Virus record (IMG/VR): IMGVR_UViG_3300008453_000027
Coordinates: 1 to 26,023 of that record
DNA from: a virus
Direction: 5' to 3' (one strand)
Length of the DNA: 26,023 nt
Each line of letters starts with the position of its first letter. Position 1 is the first letter of the stretch. Shown in pieces: positions 13,038-22,253 of this stretch. The position numbers were made by a program, and so were the translations under genes. Below the pieces are notes generated by a model that ran no database searches, was not told where the DNA came from, and saw nothing but the letters and a program-made list of their open reading frames with translations.

Positions 13038-16000
13038 GTTAGTGATATCCCTCTGTAATCAAGAAGTCTTGGTGCTTTAAATATATTTTCTGAATATAGC
13101 TCTATCTTAATAGCAAACTTTCTATATCCTTCAAACGTTCCAAACGAATTGGTATAAGTTAGCACTCCTAGTGTTTTATTCGCGTCTGAAACTCCAAATT
13201 CAAACTCTCTAAAGTCTGAAGTATTGCTTAACGACGAGAATGTATTAACACCACTTACGAGTTCTAATTCTATCCAATCGTTAGTTTCAAAAACAGCGGG
13301 GTCTGTTGGAGACTGAACTTTAATAAAAGCTTTTATATTAGTTCCGTTTGGTCTATAACCAGTAACGTAGAGTTTAAAATCTTCTGCGTCGAGATTTTCG
13401 GCCAGCTGAACGGTTTTTGAAACATACTTAGAAGTATTAGCCGCGCTGTTACTTATCTTCCACTGATAAGCAAGTAACGTTGCGGTTTCAACATCTATGA
13501 ACGGCGACGATGTTGTATTACCGCCATTCGTCATTGATACCGTAAGTTTCAATCCTTTGTTTCTATCAGGATCGTTTGACTTACTAAATACTACCATGCC
13601 GTTTTCGCCAAACGTGACCTTATCATTAAACAGCATGTTCTTTGTGTATATATTTGAAGTATTGTTTGGATCTACGAATGTTCCACTTAGAGCAGTTCTA
13701 GTTACACTATCATCAGTTCTCATGATCATAGGCTGGATATAACTATATTCTGCGTTATCAACAGACACGACCGTACTCTCAGTCCCGCTATCGAACCCAT
13801 ACAGAGTATTTCCAGCGGCAAACTTTCGAGTGGATGTTGCGCTTGATTTTTCAAGCATTATGAAATTTGGATACCTGAAGTCGTAATGAGTTAGAGTTCC
13901 AAATGTTATTGGGTATGCGGCGATAGAATCTGTAAACGCAGCCGGCCTATCAGATACAACAACAGTGGTGTTTGAGCTCTGTACTCTAAAGATCTGCTTG
14001 TTCGTAGATCCGTTATCAAGCAGTATGTAATCTCCGCTTGAGTACGTGGTGTCCATGTTAGTTCCAGTAATTTGATTATTGCCAGCTACAACACTAACAG
14101 TATTTGAAGTTGACGCATCCGCGGTCTCTAACTTATAGACCACCTCACCTACTTGGAATCTTCCAATGTTGTTTTGCGTTGTAATAAACTCGTTATTGTC
14201 ATTTATAAAAGTAACTGATCCGGCAGGAGCATTAAAGTTGTGGCGGTATAGATTAAACTTAAGGTCTTCATCTTGATACGATTTCCATGCAGTTCCATTT
14301 GTAGAAGTGAATAGAACACCGTCACCCCAGTCTTGAACGACAGGAAGACCTAGGTTTGCGCCAGGTGTTAGGTTTGTTCCGCCGACCTTAGAAGTAAAGA
14401 CTAGGTAGTCAGGATCCGATGCATCTGGCATTATGACAAGCGCGTATTCTTTTTCTACATCTAATCTTATTGGTGCTGGGAAAGTAACTGTAGTTGTGAC
14501 CGAAGCGTCGTCTGATGTAGAAACTTGAGCAGGAGTAAGGTGTACTTTTGAGAAAGGTATAACCGTATATGATGGATACCCATTTACAACTTCTCTAAGT
14601 TCTACGGTGACGCCGTTGATAGTGCTCTTTCTCTTAAAGTACAGATCTACTTTTGATATGAACACCGTGTTTGATCCTAGACCCATACCTTTTTTGGTAA
14701 AGAATGTTTGGGCAATTGGATCCTTTCCTCCAGTAGGTCTTCCTCTACGAGTCACGTTTCTCTCTGTAACAACTTCGGTTACAAAGGATTCTGGTGTTCT
14801 AGTCGTTAGAGTGAACGATGCTTTTTCTACAGAGAAGTTATATGCTCTATATGTTAAAACAGAGTAAGAGGTTCCACCACTTTCGATAGATGCGTATTGA
14901 TCCACGTCAGCGATCTCTAGCTTTCTATCACCGACGAAGAACGTTGCTTCAGGTAAGCTGAACACTGCTCTTAATACACCGTTTGCATCAGATAATACTG
15001 CGTCGCCTTTAGCACCAAGGCGAGTAACATTGTCTGCGCTATCAACCGCGCTTCCTGGAGACACGTGTATATTAACATCTCTTTCATCAAAGAAGAAATA
15101 ATGTTGTGTGTTTGGTCTCAGACCCGAGACATATATGTTAACATCTCTTGCTCTCATATATGGTTCGAAACTAAAGTTGGTTACAAAATCTCCAACTCTC
15201 TGCTCGTTTACTTGTTGACCCGTAACCTGGACGGTTCTAGTTGTGTCTCTAAAGGTGTCTTCAACTACCGCATTTCTTCGGCCAAAGATTCCAAGGAATC
15301 CGCGTCTACCAGGATCTAAAGTTTCTGAAGCTATGAGTTCACTACTTGTAGATGTTAAAGGTATAAACTCTTGTATCGCATCAGAAAATTGTTGGAATGG
15401 AGTGACAAGATCTATGTCCGCATTCACAGGGTTCGTGACCGTATCATACACTGTGTCAAACTCAGGAACGAGATTACCAACACCCTTGTAACTATAGAAG
15501 TTACTTACGCAATTTCTAAATTCTGTTGCGTATGGTTGTGCTATGATCGAAACATCTGCGTTTCTCTGAAGAGTCGCGACCTTAACATTTGACTCTGATG
15601 GAAAGAGAGTTGCCGAAGACGATGAATGATATACCATATTAATAGGAAATGTTTTCACTGACGGCATTAGAGACTTTTCTGTAAAGTCCAACGCTGCGTT
15701 ATATTCAGTATCTTCAAGATTTGCAATATTAAGATCGTTGAACGGATCTACTATAATTCCATTCTTAAATCTAGTTAAGCCGTTTTCATCAGTTACATTA
15801 AGATTTTTCGTTTCAGCTTCGAGAGATGATAGAAGAACGTAGTATTTTAGAGCATCTAATTTTTCTTCTATGTTTTGGATATCTTTCATCTTATAGGATT
15901 TAGTTCCTTTAAGACGAGTTGAAACCCTATACTGTGGCTTACTACTTGAGTCTGCTTCATCTGGAGTTAGTGCAGGATTTCCTGGCACGTATATTTCAGC

Positions 16001-18406
16001 TATAGCAATTTGGTCGCTAACCACGCTTGGAGGAAGCGATTTTTCTGCTTCAACGCCTTTTACTATACTTATAGATCCGTAAGAGTCTACAGTTACAAGA
16101 TCCGTTCTGTTAAAGAAAAACTCATAGTTTAGTGACCCGAACTGATTTAGAGCCGGAGTGATAATTTGGTGTGACGCTGAGAACGTTGGTGATACGTTAA
16201 CTCCAGTTGAAGAATCGCTTACCGTTGGCGCTGTCGCGAGTGAAGCGGCGTTAGCATATGTTGCTGGAGATAGAGGTTCTGCATGCGGTCTGAAATCTAG
16301 TGAGTCCCTAAGATTGTATGATGCGCCTGACGGTGAAACATACAGAGGTATCTTATTTCTAGGGAACGATACTGGGTAACTATCTACAGTAAAGAAATAA
16401 CTTCCTGAAGTATCATTTAATTTAAAAGCCTTCATATGAACAGTCATATCCCCATCCGAAGGAGCGGGTCTTCCCTGGATATATTCTATGTATGAGTGAT
16501 CGTAGTAGTTATCTTTTTGATTTGATCTTAATCTAAAGCTAGTAGTCACATCGTTATTTGCAGAGTCCGTAATACTTACCACTTCGTAAACATCTGGGAA
16601 ACCTAGGTTATATTTTGCCGTCGTTGAGATATCACTGTTCGCAAACGTACACTTAACATATAGATCTTCGTTTATCTTCGTGAAAGGATTTACGTTGACT
16701 ACTCTCTTATTGAAATATACTGTAGCCGTTGAAGATGGAGCACTTGCTAGTGTTAAGACTAGATCGGCGCCGACGATCGTGCTGCTTACAACATCAATCT
16801 TAACATTCGTTCCGTCTACAAATAGTATGTCATCGTTACTTAGACTAAAATCTTCTCCTGACGCTGGAGATATCGTGACAGTTGTTCCAGAAAGGCCAGT
16901 CAACGATCTGGATGTTCTGACTGGTATTACGTGTCCACTAGTTGATTTTACACTTATCATTCCAGTATCAAATATCATTGAAGCACTTGAGGTCTCTTTA
17001 ATTAAAGAGTTGTTCGCTACAGTAAGATATCCAGTATTTCCGACTATTCTTTCTACGTCTCTAATCGTGTTGCTTCCAACGAAACGAGTGTCAAAGAGAA
17101 AGATCTTATCGTTTGTGACGTTTCTAACTCTTGCGGTACCAGCATTAGACCCAGTCTCATCTTTAAGTGTAACTGTTGAAAAATCACCAAGAGTTATTGT
17201 TCCTGAGGTTGCAGTGTCAAGGAGATCTAGATATCCGCCGTACTTATATGATATTGCTTGGTTCGTTCTTTCGTCAAACGAAGTATTTGCTATATCATCA
17301 ATGTTTAGAAGAACTTCGCCTAAGTTTTCAATTCTGTAACCTTTAACGTAAGCAAGACCTGTGCCGACAGAAGCTTTTAGACCGTCATCTCTTCTAACTA
17401 TTTTCGTTTTGAAGTCACGAACTATGTAATCGCCAGACTCTTCATATGTGCGGCGAGCCATCTCTTCGCCAAGAGCATTATATTGGGATACGTCTCTTAG
17501 AGTAACAGCGTTGCCATTTGTATAGCGGCTAAGTGTGAAGAACGTAGTGTCTCCATCTGCTACGTCTGTAGGAAGCGCAGTAAGAACTGGTATGAGTTTA
17601 AGACGATCAGCTCCAGGCGCGTTTTGGTTAAACGACCCGTTTGCGTTATCAAGAAGTGAACTGTCTTGGAACGAATTTATAAGTCTTTCTTCAACCAAGT
17701 ATCCAATAGAAACATTGTCCGGAATGTTCGTATACTTTGAAACGATAACTAACTGCTCTTCAGCAAAGAGGAAGTGTCCTTTTTGGAATATAACGCCTGG
17801 TGCAGATCTTAGGCCGAATGAGTTTCCTAAGGCGCCTGAGAATGACGTTACGTTTATTGAGTCGACAAGTTGTTCTGTTCTGTTAATATTCGTGCCAACT
17901 TCAACTGTGCTTATCTTCCAGATATTAAGAAGCTCACCGGTTTGGAACGTCTTATTTCCTGCAGAAGTTGTTGTATAGTTGATGTAGAAGGTATTTAAAT
18001 CTGGGTTTCTTGTTTCAAATCCTCTAGTCGCAGCAATTACACTTGCAGTAACACCAGAGACCGCACCTCTTAATTCAAACGTATTATCTCTCGTAAAGGT
18101 CTGCCCAGTTATAGTTACCGTATCTGAAAACCCTACGTAAGATTCAACATTAAAATTTGGCTTATCTGTTAACTTAACAAAGTTCAAGTCACCTAGCTCT
18201 GAAAAGTTACATCCCTTTATGATCGACCCTTCTTTGAAGATGTTGTCGCCAAACTGTTCTATTTGATTTTGGAGAATAGTCTGCATCTGCGTAAGCTCTC
18301 TTGCCTGAACTGCAAAAGATGGCTTAAACAACACTTTGTAGAATTGCTTTTCTACTCTGAAATCGTCAAAGTATGGGTCAACATTAAGATCTGTATTAAT
18401 TGGCAT
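13034..18406 (-). CDS. Giant virion structural protein with N-terminal DUF4815-type domain
   Basis: At 1790 residues this is the largest gene of the window. The N-terminus (P-Y-F-D-D-F at 11-16, then F-A-V-Q-A-R-E-L-T-Q at 31-40 and F-G-D-N-I-F-K-E-G at 52-60) is the signature of DUF4815 virion proteins of marine T4-like phages. A basic G-R-R-G-F-L-G-I-F-G-R-R motif is at about 1033-1046, followed by beta-rich repeats and an Asp/Asn-rich C-terminal half. The protein follows gp8, where T4 carries gp9 and gp10, so it may connect fibres to the baseplate periphery; that role is inferred from position. The RBS is AAGAGAG, about 9 nt before the ATG, and the gap from gp8 is 11 bp. No enzyme motif is seen. 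Confidence 0.85.
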   Translation of the reverse strand: MPINTDLNVDPYFDDFRVEKQFYKVLFKPSFAVQARELTQMQTILQNQIEQFGDNIFKEGSIIKGCNFSELGDLNFVKLTDKPNFNVESYVGFSDTVTITGQTFTRDNTFELRGAVSGVTASVIAATRGFETRNPDLNTFYINYTTTSAGNKTFQTGELLNIWKISTVEVGTNINRTEQLVDSINVTSFSGALGNSFGLRSAPGVIFQKGHFLFAEEQLVIVSKYTNIPDNVSIGYLVEERLINSFQDSSLLDNANGSFNQNAPGADRLKLIPVLTALPTDVADGDTTFFTLSRYTNGNAVTLRDVSQYNALGEEMARRTYEESGDYIVRDFKTKIVRRDDGLKASVGTGLAYVKGYRIENLGEVLLNIDDIANTSFDERTNQAISYKYGGYLDLLDTATSGTITLGDFSTVTLKDETGSNAGTARVRNVTNDKIFLFDTRFVGSNTIRDVERIVGNTGYLTVANNSLIKETSSASMIFDTGMISVKSTSGHVIPVRTSRSLTGLSGTTVTISPASGEDFSLSNDDILFVDGTNVKIDVVSSTIVGADLVLTLASAPSSTATVYFNKRVVNVNPFTKINEDLYVKCTFANSDISTTAKYNLGFPDVYEVVSITDSANNDVTTSFRLRSNQKDNYYDHSYIEYIQGRPAPSDGDMTVHMKAFKLNDTSGSYFFTVDSYPVSFPRNKIPLYVSPSGASYNLRDSLDFRPHAEPLSPATYANAASLATAPTVSDSSTGVNVSPTFSASHQIITPALNQFGSLNYEFFFNRTDLVTVDSYGSISIVKGVEAEKSLPPSVVSDQIAIAEIYVPGNPALTPDEADSSSKPQYRVSTRLKGTKSYKMKDIQNIEEKLDALKYYVLLSSLEAETKNLNVTDENGLTRFKNGIIVDPFNDLNIANLEDTEYNAALDFTEKSLMPSVKTFPINMVYHSSSSATLFPSESNVKVATLQRNADVSIIAQPYATEFRNCVSNFYSYKGVGNLVPEFDTVYDTVTNPVNADIDLVTPFQQFSDAIQEFIPLTSTSSELIASETLDPGRRGFLGIFGRRNAVVEDTFRDTTRTVQVTGQQVNEQRVGDFVTNFSFEPYMRARDVNIYVSGLRPNTQHYFFFDERDVNIHVSPGSAVDSADNVTRLGAKGDAVLSDANGVLRAVFSLPEATFFVGDRKLEIADVDQYASIESGGTSYSVLTYRAYNFSVEKASFTLTTRTPESFVTEVVTERNVTRRGRPTGGKDPIAQTFFTKKGMGLGSNTVFISKVDLYFKRKSTINGVTVELREVVNGYPSYTVIPFSKVHLTPAQVSTSDDASVTTTVTFPAPIRLDVEKEYALVIMPDASDPDYLVFTSKVGGTNLTPGANLGLPVVQDWGDGVLFTSTNGTAWKSYQDEDLKFNLYRHNFNAPAGSVTFINDNNEFITTQNNIGRFQVGEVVYKLETADASTSNTVSVVAGNNQITGTNMDTTYSSGDYILLDNGSTNKQIFRVQSSNTTVVVSDRPAAFTDSIAAYPITFGTLTHYDFRYPNFIMLEKSSATSTRKFAAGNTLYGFDSGTESTVVSVDNAEYSYIQPMIMRTDDSVTRTALSGTFVDPNNTSNIYTKNMLFNDKVTFGENGMVVFSKSNDPDRNKGLKLTVSMTNGGNTTSSPFIDVETATLLAYQWKISNSAANTSKYVSKTVQLAENLDAEDFKLYVTGYRPNGTNIKAFIKVQSPTDPAVFETNDWIELELVSGVNTFSSLSNTSDFREFEFGVSDANKTLGVLTYTNSFGTFEGYRKFAIKIELYSENIFKAPRLLDYRGISLT

Positions 18407-18417
18407 CTGCTTCTCTC

Positions 18418-20085
18418 TTAAAATTCAAGAACGATTTTATACTGTTCTCTTGCGTTTGCTGTTCTAGTGATAGGAGGAAATTGACTTATATAGTAAACTT
18501 CACCGGTTCTTTGAATATATGGCGATAATTTAAATCCAGGATAAGTAGAACTATACCCACTTCCATAGCTTGGGTTATTATCTATATTTATCGTGACTAA
18601 TTGGTTCAGAGAAGAAACTAGTGGTAAAGTAGCATCCAAAGATATATCACTAAAATCATTATTTGCGTATGTTCCTACGTCGTTCGGAAACGGGCCGGAA
18701 TATTCTGCTAGGTAAGCAAAGTTTCCAGAAACAGCGTGAACTTTTGCTGAAAAACGAGTTTCATTAAAGAAAATACTGCTCGTGTTACTTGTTTCTATCT
18801 GCGTCACAGTTTCATTTACAAAAAACGGATTAGTATCCAAAGCAACTTCTATACGATTATCGAACACCGTTGGATAAGGAAAAACTTTAAAATCAGGGTT
18901 TCTAACCACGCCTACACTACGATACTCATTTGTAGTTGGTATTAGTAGATTATCGTTTTGAGTTATTTCTGTGTATAATAAAACGTGACGGCATGATAAC
19001 TCATCAACCAAATCAGATCCATGTCCGCCAGGTGTAGATATAACAGGTCTTAGTATCACTCTTTCATCTAAAGAATTTAAAGTTGTTGGATCGAATGCAA
19101 ATGGATCAGGAACTCTTGCGACAGCTCTTGTATATCCAGAACCTTTATTTAGAATAGTAATACTTGTGATGACTCCGTTCGTCGAAACGTTTGGTATTGC
19201 GACGGCGCCGGTTCCATCCCCTCTTATTTCTACTCTAGGAAGTAAGATGAAACCAGCCGAATTCACTAGAACACCGTCTACAGGAATTCCTTCTACTAAA
19301 GTAATAATCGCCTTTCCAGTAGAAGGATTAAACACATACTTATCTACTTCATACACTTGCGATTCATTTATTGCGTTAGTTACATAGAATGTGTAACCTG
19401 AATAGTAGTTTTCAATCGCGCTTAGAGTTCCGGCTGCAGAAGGAATAATAGTTACGGTATTTTGCGTGCCACCAAGAACTTCATCTATCGTTCCTAAAAC
19501 TTTTTCGTATCCAGAATTTTCCGCTGGGTTCTCTACAAATATTTGATCTACTGAGCTTGTGTCTGATACAGAAGAGTTTGCTTCAGACAAAAATATCGGA
19601 ATGTAACCTCTAGAATTATACTTATCAAAGTCAGAAACGCTAATCGTGTATAGATATTTCCAAACGTATCCATCTGGCATTTCATACACTTGATTTGGTG
19701 TTGAGGTATTATAGTTCGGCGGATTTGTTGAAGGCTCTCCGTAGTTATTAAACAAACACTTATATATCTTATAATCACCGGTTTCATTGTTCTGCGGATA
19801 CACGACCGCGTAATATTTTTTATTCGATATTTCTTGCTTATCGTCATACTGTTCGTATACTGTACCAGTTACCCATATATGATTCTTTATCATATAAAAA
19901 ACATTTTCTGGCAATATTTGTTTTCCAAACAAAGTCTTTTCTAAAAAAGTTAACTTTGAGTCATTTGTGTTTGAAAATGTAGTGTTTGAAACACTAGAGA
20001 TAAAAAGATAGTAATCGTTCGAATAAACGTCGTCTACAAAACGACGAGTTGTGTCCGTCCTATACTTACTAGTGATTATTGTCAT
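18418..20085 (-). CDS. 8: Baseplate wedge protein gp8
   Basis: This 555-residue protein matches T4-type gp8, a wedge subunit that dimerises and binds gp7, gp10 and gp6. The N-terminal third carries the family pattern: R-F-V-D-D-V-Y at 15-21, Y-Y-A-V-V-Y-P at 91-97, Y-K-I-Y-K-C-L at 105-111 and D-G-Y-V-W-K-Y-L-Y at 138-146. T4 gp8 is 334 residues, so this version carries about 220 extra, mostly beta-rich residues in its C-terminal part, as in marine relatives. A late promoter lies 23 nt upstream of the ATG, with an AGAGGT RBS between them, so gp8 begins a transcription unit that includes the DUF4815 protein. Confidence 0.9.
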   Translation of the reverse strand: MTIITSKYRTDTTRRFVDDVYSNDYYLFISSVSNTTFSNTNDSKLTFLEKTLFGKQILPENVFYMIKNHIWVTGTVYEQYDDKQEISNKKYYAVVYPQNNETGDYKIYKCLFNNYGEPSTNPPNYNTSTPNQVYEMPDGYVWKYLYTISVSDFDKYNSRGYIPIFLSEANSSVSDTSSVDQIFVENPAENSGYEKVLGTIDEVLGGTQNTVTIIPSAAGTLSAIENYYSGYTFYVTNAINESQVYEVDKYVFNPSTGKAIITLVEGIPVDGVLVNSAGFILLPRVEIRGDGTGAVAIPNVSTNGVITSITILNKGSGYTRAVARVPDPFAFDPTTLNSLDERVILRPVISTPGGHGSDLVDELSCRHVLLYTEITQNDNLLIPTTNEYRSVGVVRNPDFKVFPYPTVFDNRIEVALDTNPFFVNETVTQIETSNTSSIFFNETRFSAKVHAVSGNFAYLAEYSGPFPNDVGTYANNDFSDISLDATLPLVSSLNQLVTINIDNNPSYGSGYSSTYPGFKLSPYIQRTGEVYYISQFPPITRTANAREQYKIVLEF

Positions 20086-20107
20086 TACTACCTCTAGATT
20101 TTTGTTT

Positions 20108-20115
20108 TATTTATA
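20108..20115 (-). promoter_or_regulatory. T4-type late promoter box before gp8
   Basis: The minus strand reads TATAAATA exactly in the 40-bp gap between the gp7-position gene and gp8, 23 nt before the gp8 ATG. Three other gene starts of the window carry the same box at similar distance, which supports a functional late promoter. Confidence 0.8.
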
Positions 20116-20125
20116 CTAAGGTTCG

Positions 20126-22252
20126 TCACACGGGTGGTATAATTTCTATTCTGGAAGATATTGGAGTAGAAATAACTTCTTCAAGATTAAATCTTCCGAA
20201 CACTTTTGTTCCAGCCACGTGAGCAGTCTCTTTGAGCGATTGCTCATAAGTTGGTGTATCAAGTCTTGATTGTATCTCGTAAGAATATTCCTGATAGTAA
20301 TCGCTATCTTGTATATATTTTCCAGGTGAATAGTATTCCAAACTTTCATTTTTCGAAACGTATCCACTTAAATGAGAATTATACGTGGACCAGAATCCTC
20401 CAGTGGATCCTTGCCCTCTTGCTGAAATAGTTCCTCTAGAAACGAGCTCACCATTTTTTAAAACATCCGCAACCGTGTTATGAACGTAGCCGTAGCCTGA
20501 ATCAATAATGTTTACGCGGCTAATTCTTCCAACAGCAAAATCTGTCTCAGCTTCCATCACCGCATTTCTTCCGGCAACATCACTGCTTGAAAAATCATAT
20601 GATACTGCTACTACATTGAAATTCGTTCCGCCGAATGTGATCGGTGTTGTTGAGTTAAAGCCATAATACCTATACGGTCTTACAGTAAGTGTTTTATCGG
20701 TAATTGCAAGAACCTTTCCTCTAAACGATCCCTGAGTTATTTCGTCACCTATATTGAGTGCCGTAGGAACTGTCTGGAGAGTTACGAGCTGGTTCTTTCT
20801 TTGAAGAAGATTAATTCTAGAGTCATACGGTAGAGCATACGCGTCGTTTACGTAATTTATGCCAGGATCTATATTTTCAAATCTAACGATCGTTCCGATG
20901 TCAAACCTCTCCAGATTAAACGCATCTTGTAGTGTTGTAGAAATGGTTACAGGATCCGTATTTCCTGACATGGGTGATAACGCAGGAGGAACATCATTAT
21001 AATTCGAAGAATCTAGATGCACGTTTGCGTAATCGCCAATGATATCAAATATGAGAGCTACGTTTTCAGTATTTGTAATCTCTCCCACAATAACGCTACT
21101 TGTATTCGCGGTGTCAGGGTATAGCGGCCCTGGAGAAGTACTATTCTTTGGAGTCACTCTTATAGGGAACGAAGATAGTGTCTGTATGTCAATGACTGTG
21201 CTTCTATCTACAGTTTCTATGATTGAAGTGTTTGTAAAACTAGAGTTAGCTTCCATCTTCACAGCAACCAAAATATCGGTCTGCGCGACTACAATCCCTC
21301 TGTTTCCAGAGTCGTCTTCAAGGGTTTCCAAAAGGTTAAAGTTTCTTGAAGCATTATCAACGAAGATGAGTTGATCCGAAACTAGAAGCCTGCCGCTATC
21401 TATGCTGTATCCCCAGCCGCCGTCTAACAGGTTATATTCTATCGTACCCGTAGTGCTTTCTGTTACACCAGTAACGATACCAGTCGCGCCAATTCCATTG
21501 GGCGATCCACTTATAGTAACCAAATCTCCAAGAGAGTTACCGCCAGGTCCAGGGAAATCTATGTCTATAGACGTAAGAGAACCGTTGATGATTCCAAAGT
21601 TAACTGGTACACCGTTTATCTCGCATATGATATTTTCGAGACCAATAAAGACTCCAGTGACATCGTTAATGAATATGATTGGAGTAAAAGAATTGTTTAT
21701 TATGATAAAGTTAATTTTATCAACGGTAGCACGAGCTCTTGAGGCTGCGCCGATGATTGGCCTATTCACAATGTCGTTATAGCTAAACTCGCCGGATAAT
21801 TTTGTTGATGTAAACACTCCAGCATTCGGTGCTAGCTGAAGAAAGCTACCTTGCTTCCATTGTGAGTCTGATGGTTTAAAAATATCTCGCGCTGGGTAAT
21901 ATATTTTTATAGATTCATTATAGAATAGACGAAAGAATAGTTCCAGCCCACCAGGAGTACCCTTTCTTCTATAGAGAGCAAGAATATTTTTAACGATTAT
22001 TCTGACCGTATCGTCATTGAACGGAAGGTCTGCAAGATACTTATTCTTAAAAAAGATTAACATTCTTTCTAGAGTAGTATCTATATCCCTATACTCAAAC
22101 AATCTTCTTCCATTGTATATAGACTGACTTGAGTTTTCTTCTAAGAATTTGTAGTACTGTTTTACAAAGTCGACTAACTCGTGCCCCTGCTCTCTGTATA
22201 TCGCGGGGAACTGTTTTTCAATATGAAAGGAAATTATTCTATCTATAGACAT
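20126..22252 (-). CDS. Baseplate wedge protein at the gp7 position
   Basis: This 708-residue protein lies between gp6 and gp8, where T4 has gp7, the wedge initiator that joins gp8, gp10 and the gp6/gp25/gp53 core. The N-terminus is helical (F-V-K-Q-Y-Y-K-F-L-E-E-N at 29-40). It carries Y-R-R-K-G-T-P-G-G-L-E-L-F-F-R-L-F-Y at 94-111, a motif shared with P2 gpI-like tail proteins. The rest is beta-rich, with repeated short barrels (for example G-D-L-V-T-I-S-G and G-D-E-I-T-Q-G-S-F-R-G-K). It is shorter than T4 gp7 (1032 residues), so identity with gp7 is probable rather than certain. The gap from gp6 is 1 bp and no strong RBS is seen, so coupling is likely. Confidence 0.75.
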   Translation of the reverse strand: MSIDRIISFHIEKQFPAIYREQGHELVDFVKQYYKFLEENSSQSIYNGRRLFEYRDIDTTLERMLIFFKNKYLADLPFNDDTVRIIVKNILALYRRKGTPGGLELFFRLFYNESIKIYYPARDIFKPSDSQWKQGSFLQLAPNAGVFTSTKLSGEFSYNDIVNRPIIGAASRARATVDKINFIIINNSFTPIIFINDVTGVFIGLENIICEINGVPVNFGIINGSLTSIDIDFPGPGGNSLGDLVTISGSPNGIGATGIVTGVTESTTGTIEYNLLDGGWGYSIDSGRLLVSDQLIFVDNASRNFNLLETLEDDSGNRGIVVAQTDILVAVKMEANSSFTNTSIIETVDRSTVIDIQTLSSFPIRVTPKNSTSPGPLYPDTANTSSVIVGEITNTENVALIFDIIGDYANVHLDSSNYNDVPPALSPMSGNTDPVTISTTLQDAFNLERFDIGTIVRFENIDPGINYVNDAYALPYDSRINLLQRKNQLVTLQTVPTALNIGDEITQGSFRGKVLAITDKTLTVRPYRYYGFNSTTPITFGGTNFNVVAVSYDFSSSDVAGRNAVMEAETDFAVGRISRVNIIDSGYGYVHNTVADVLKNGELVSRGTISARGQGSTGGFWSTYNSHLSGYVSKNESLEYYSPGKYIQDSDYYQEYSYEIQSRLDTPTYEQSLKETAHVAGTKVFGRFNLEEVISTPISSRIEIIPPV

Positions 22253-22253
22253 A

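Noticed and set aside
16680-17339. Plus-strand 219-residue frame inside the DUF4815 gene
   Set aside because: It is an open antisense frame within a well-supported 1790-residue gene, without RBS or recognisable domain.
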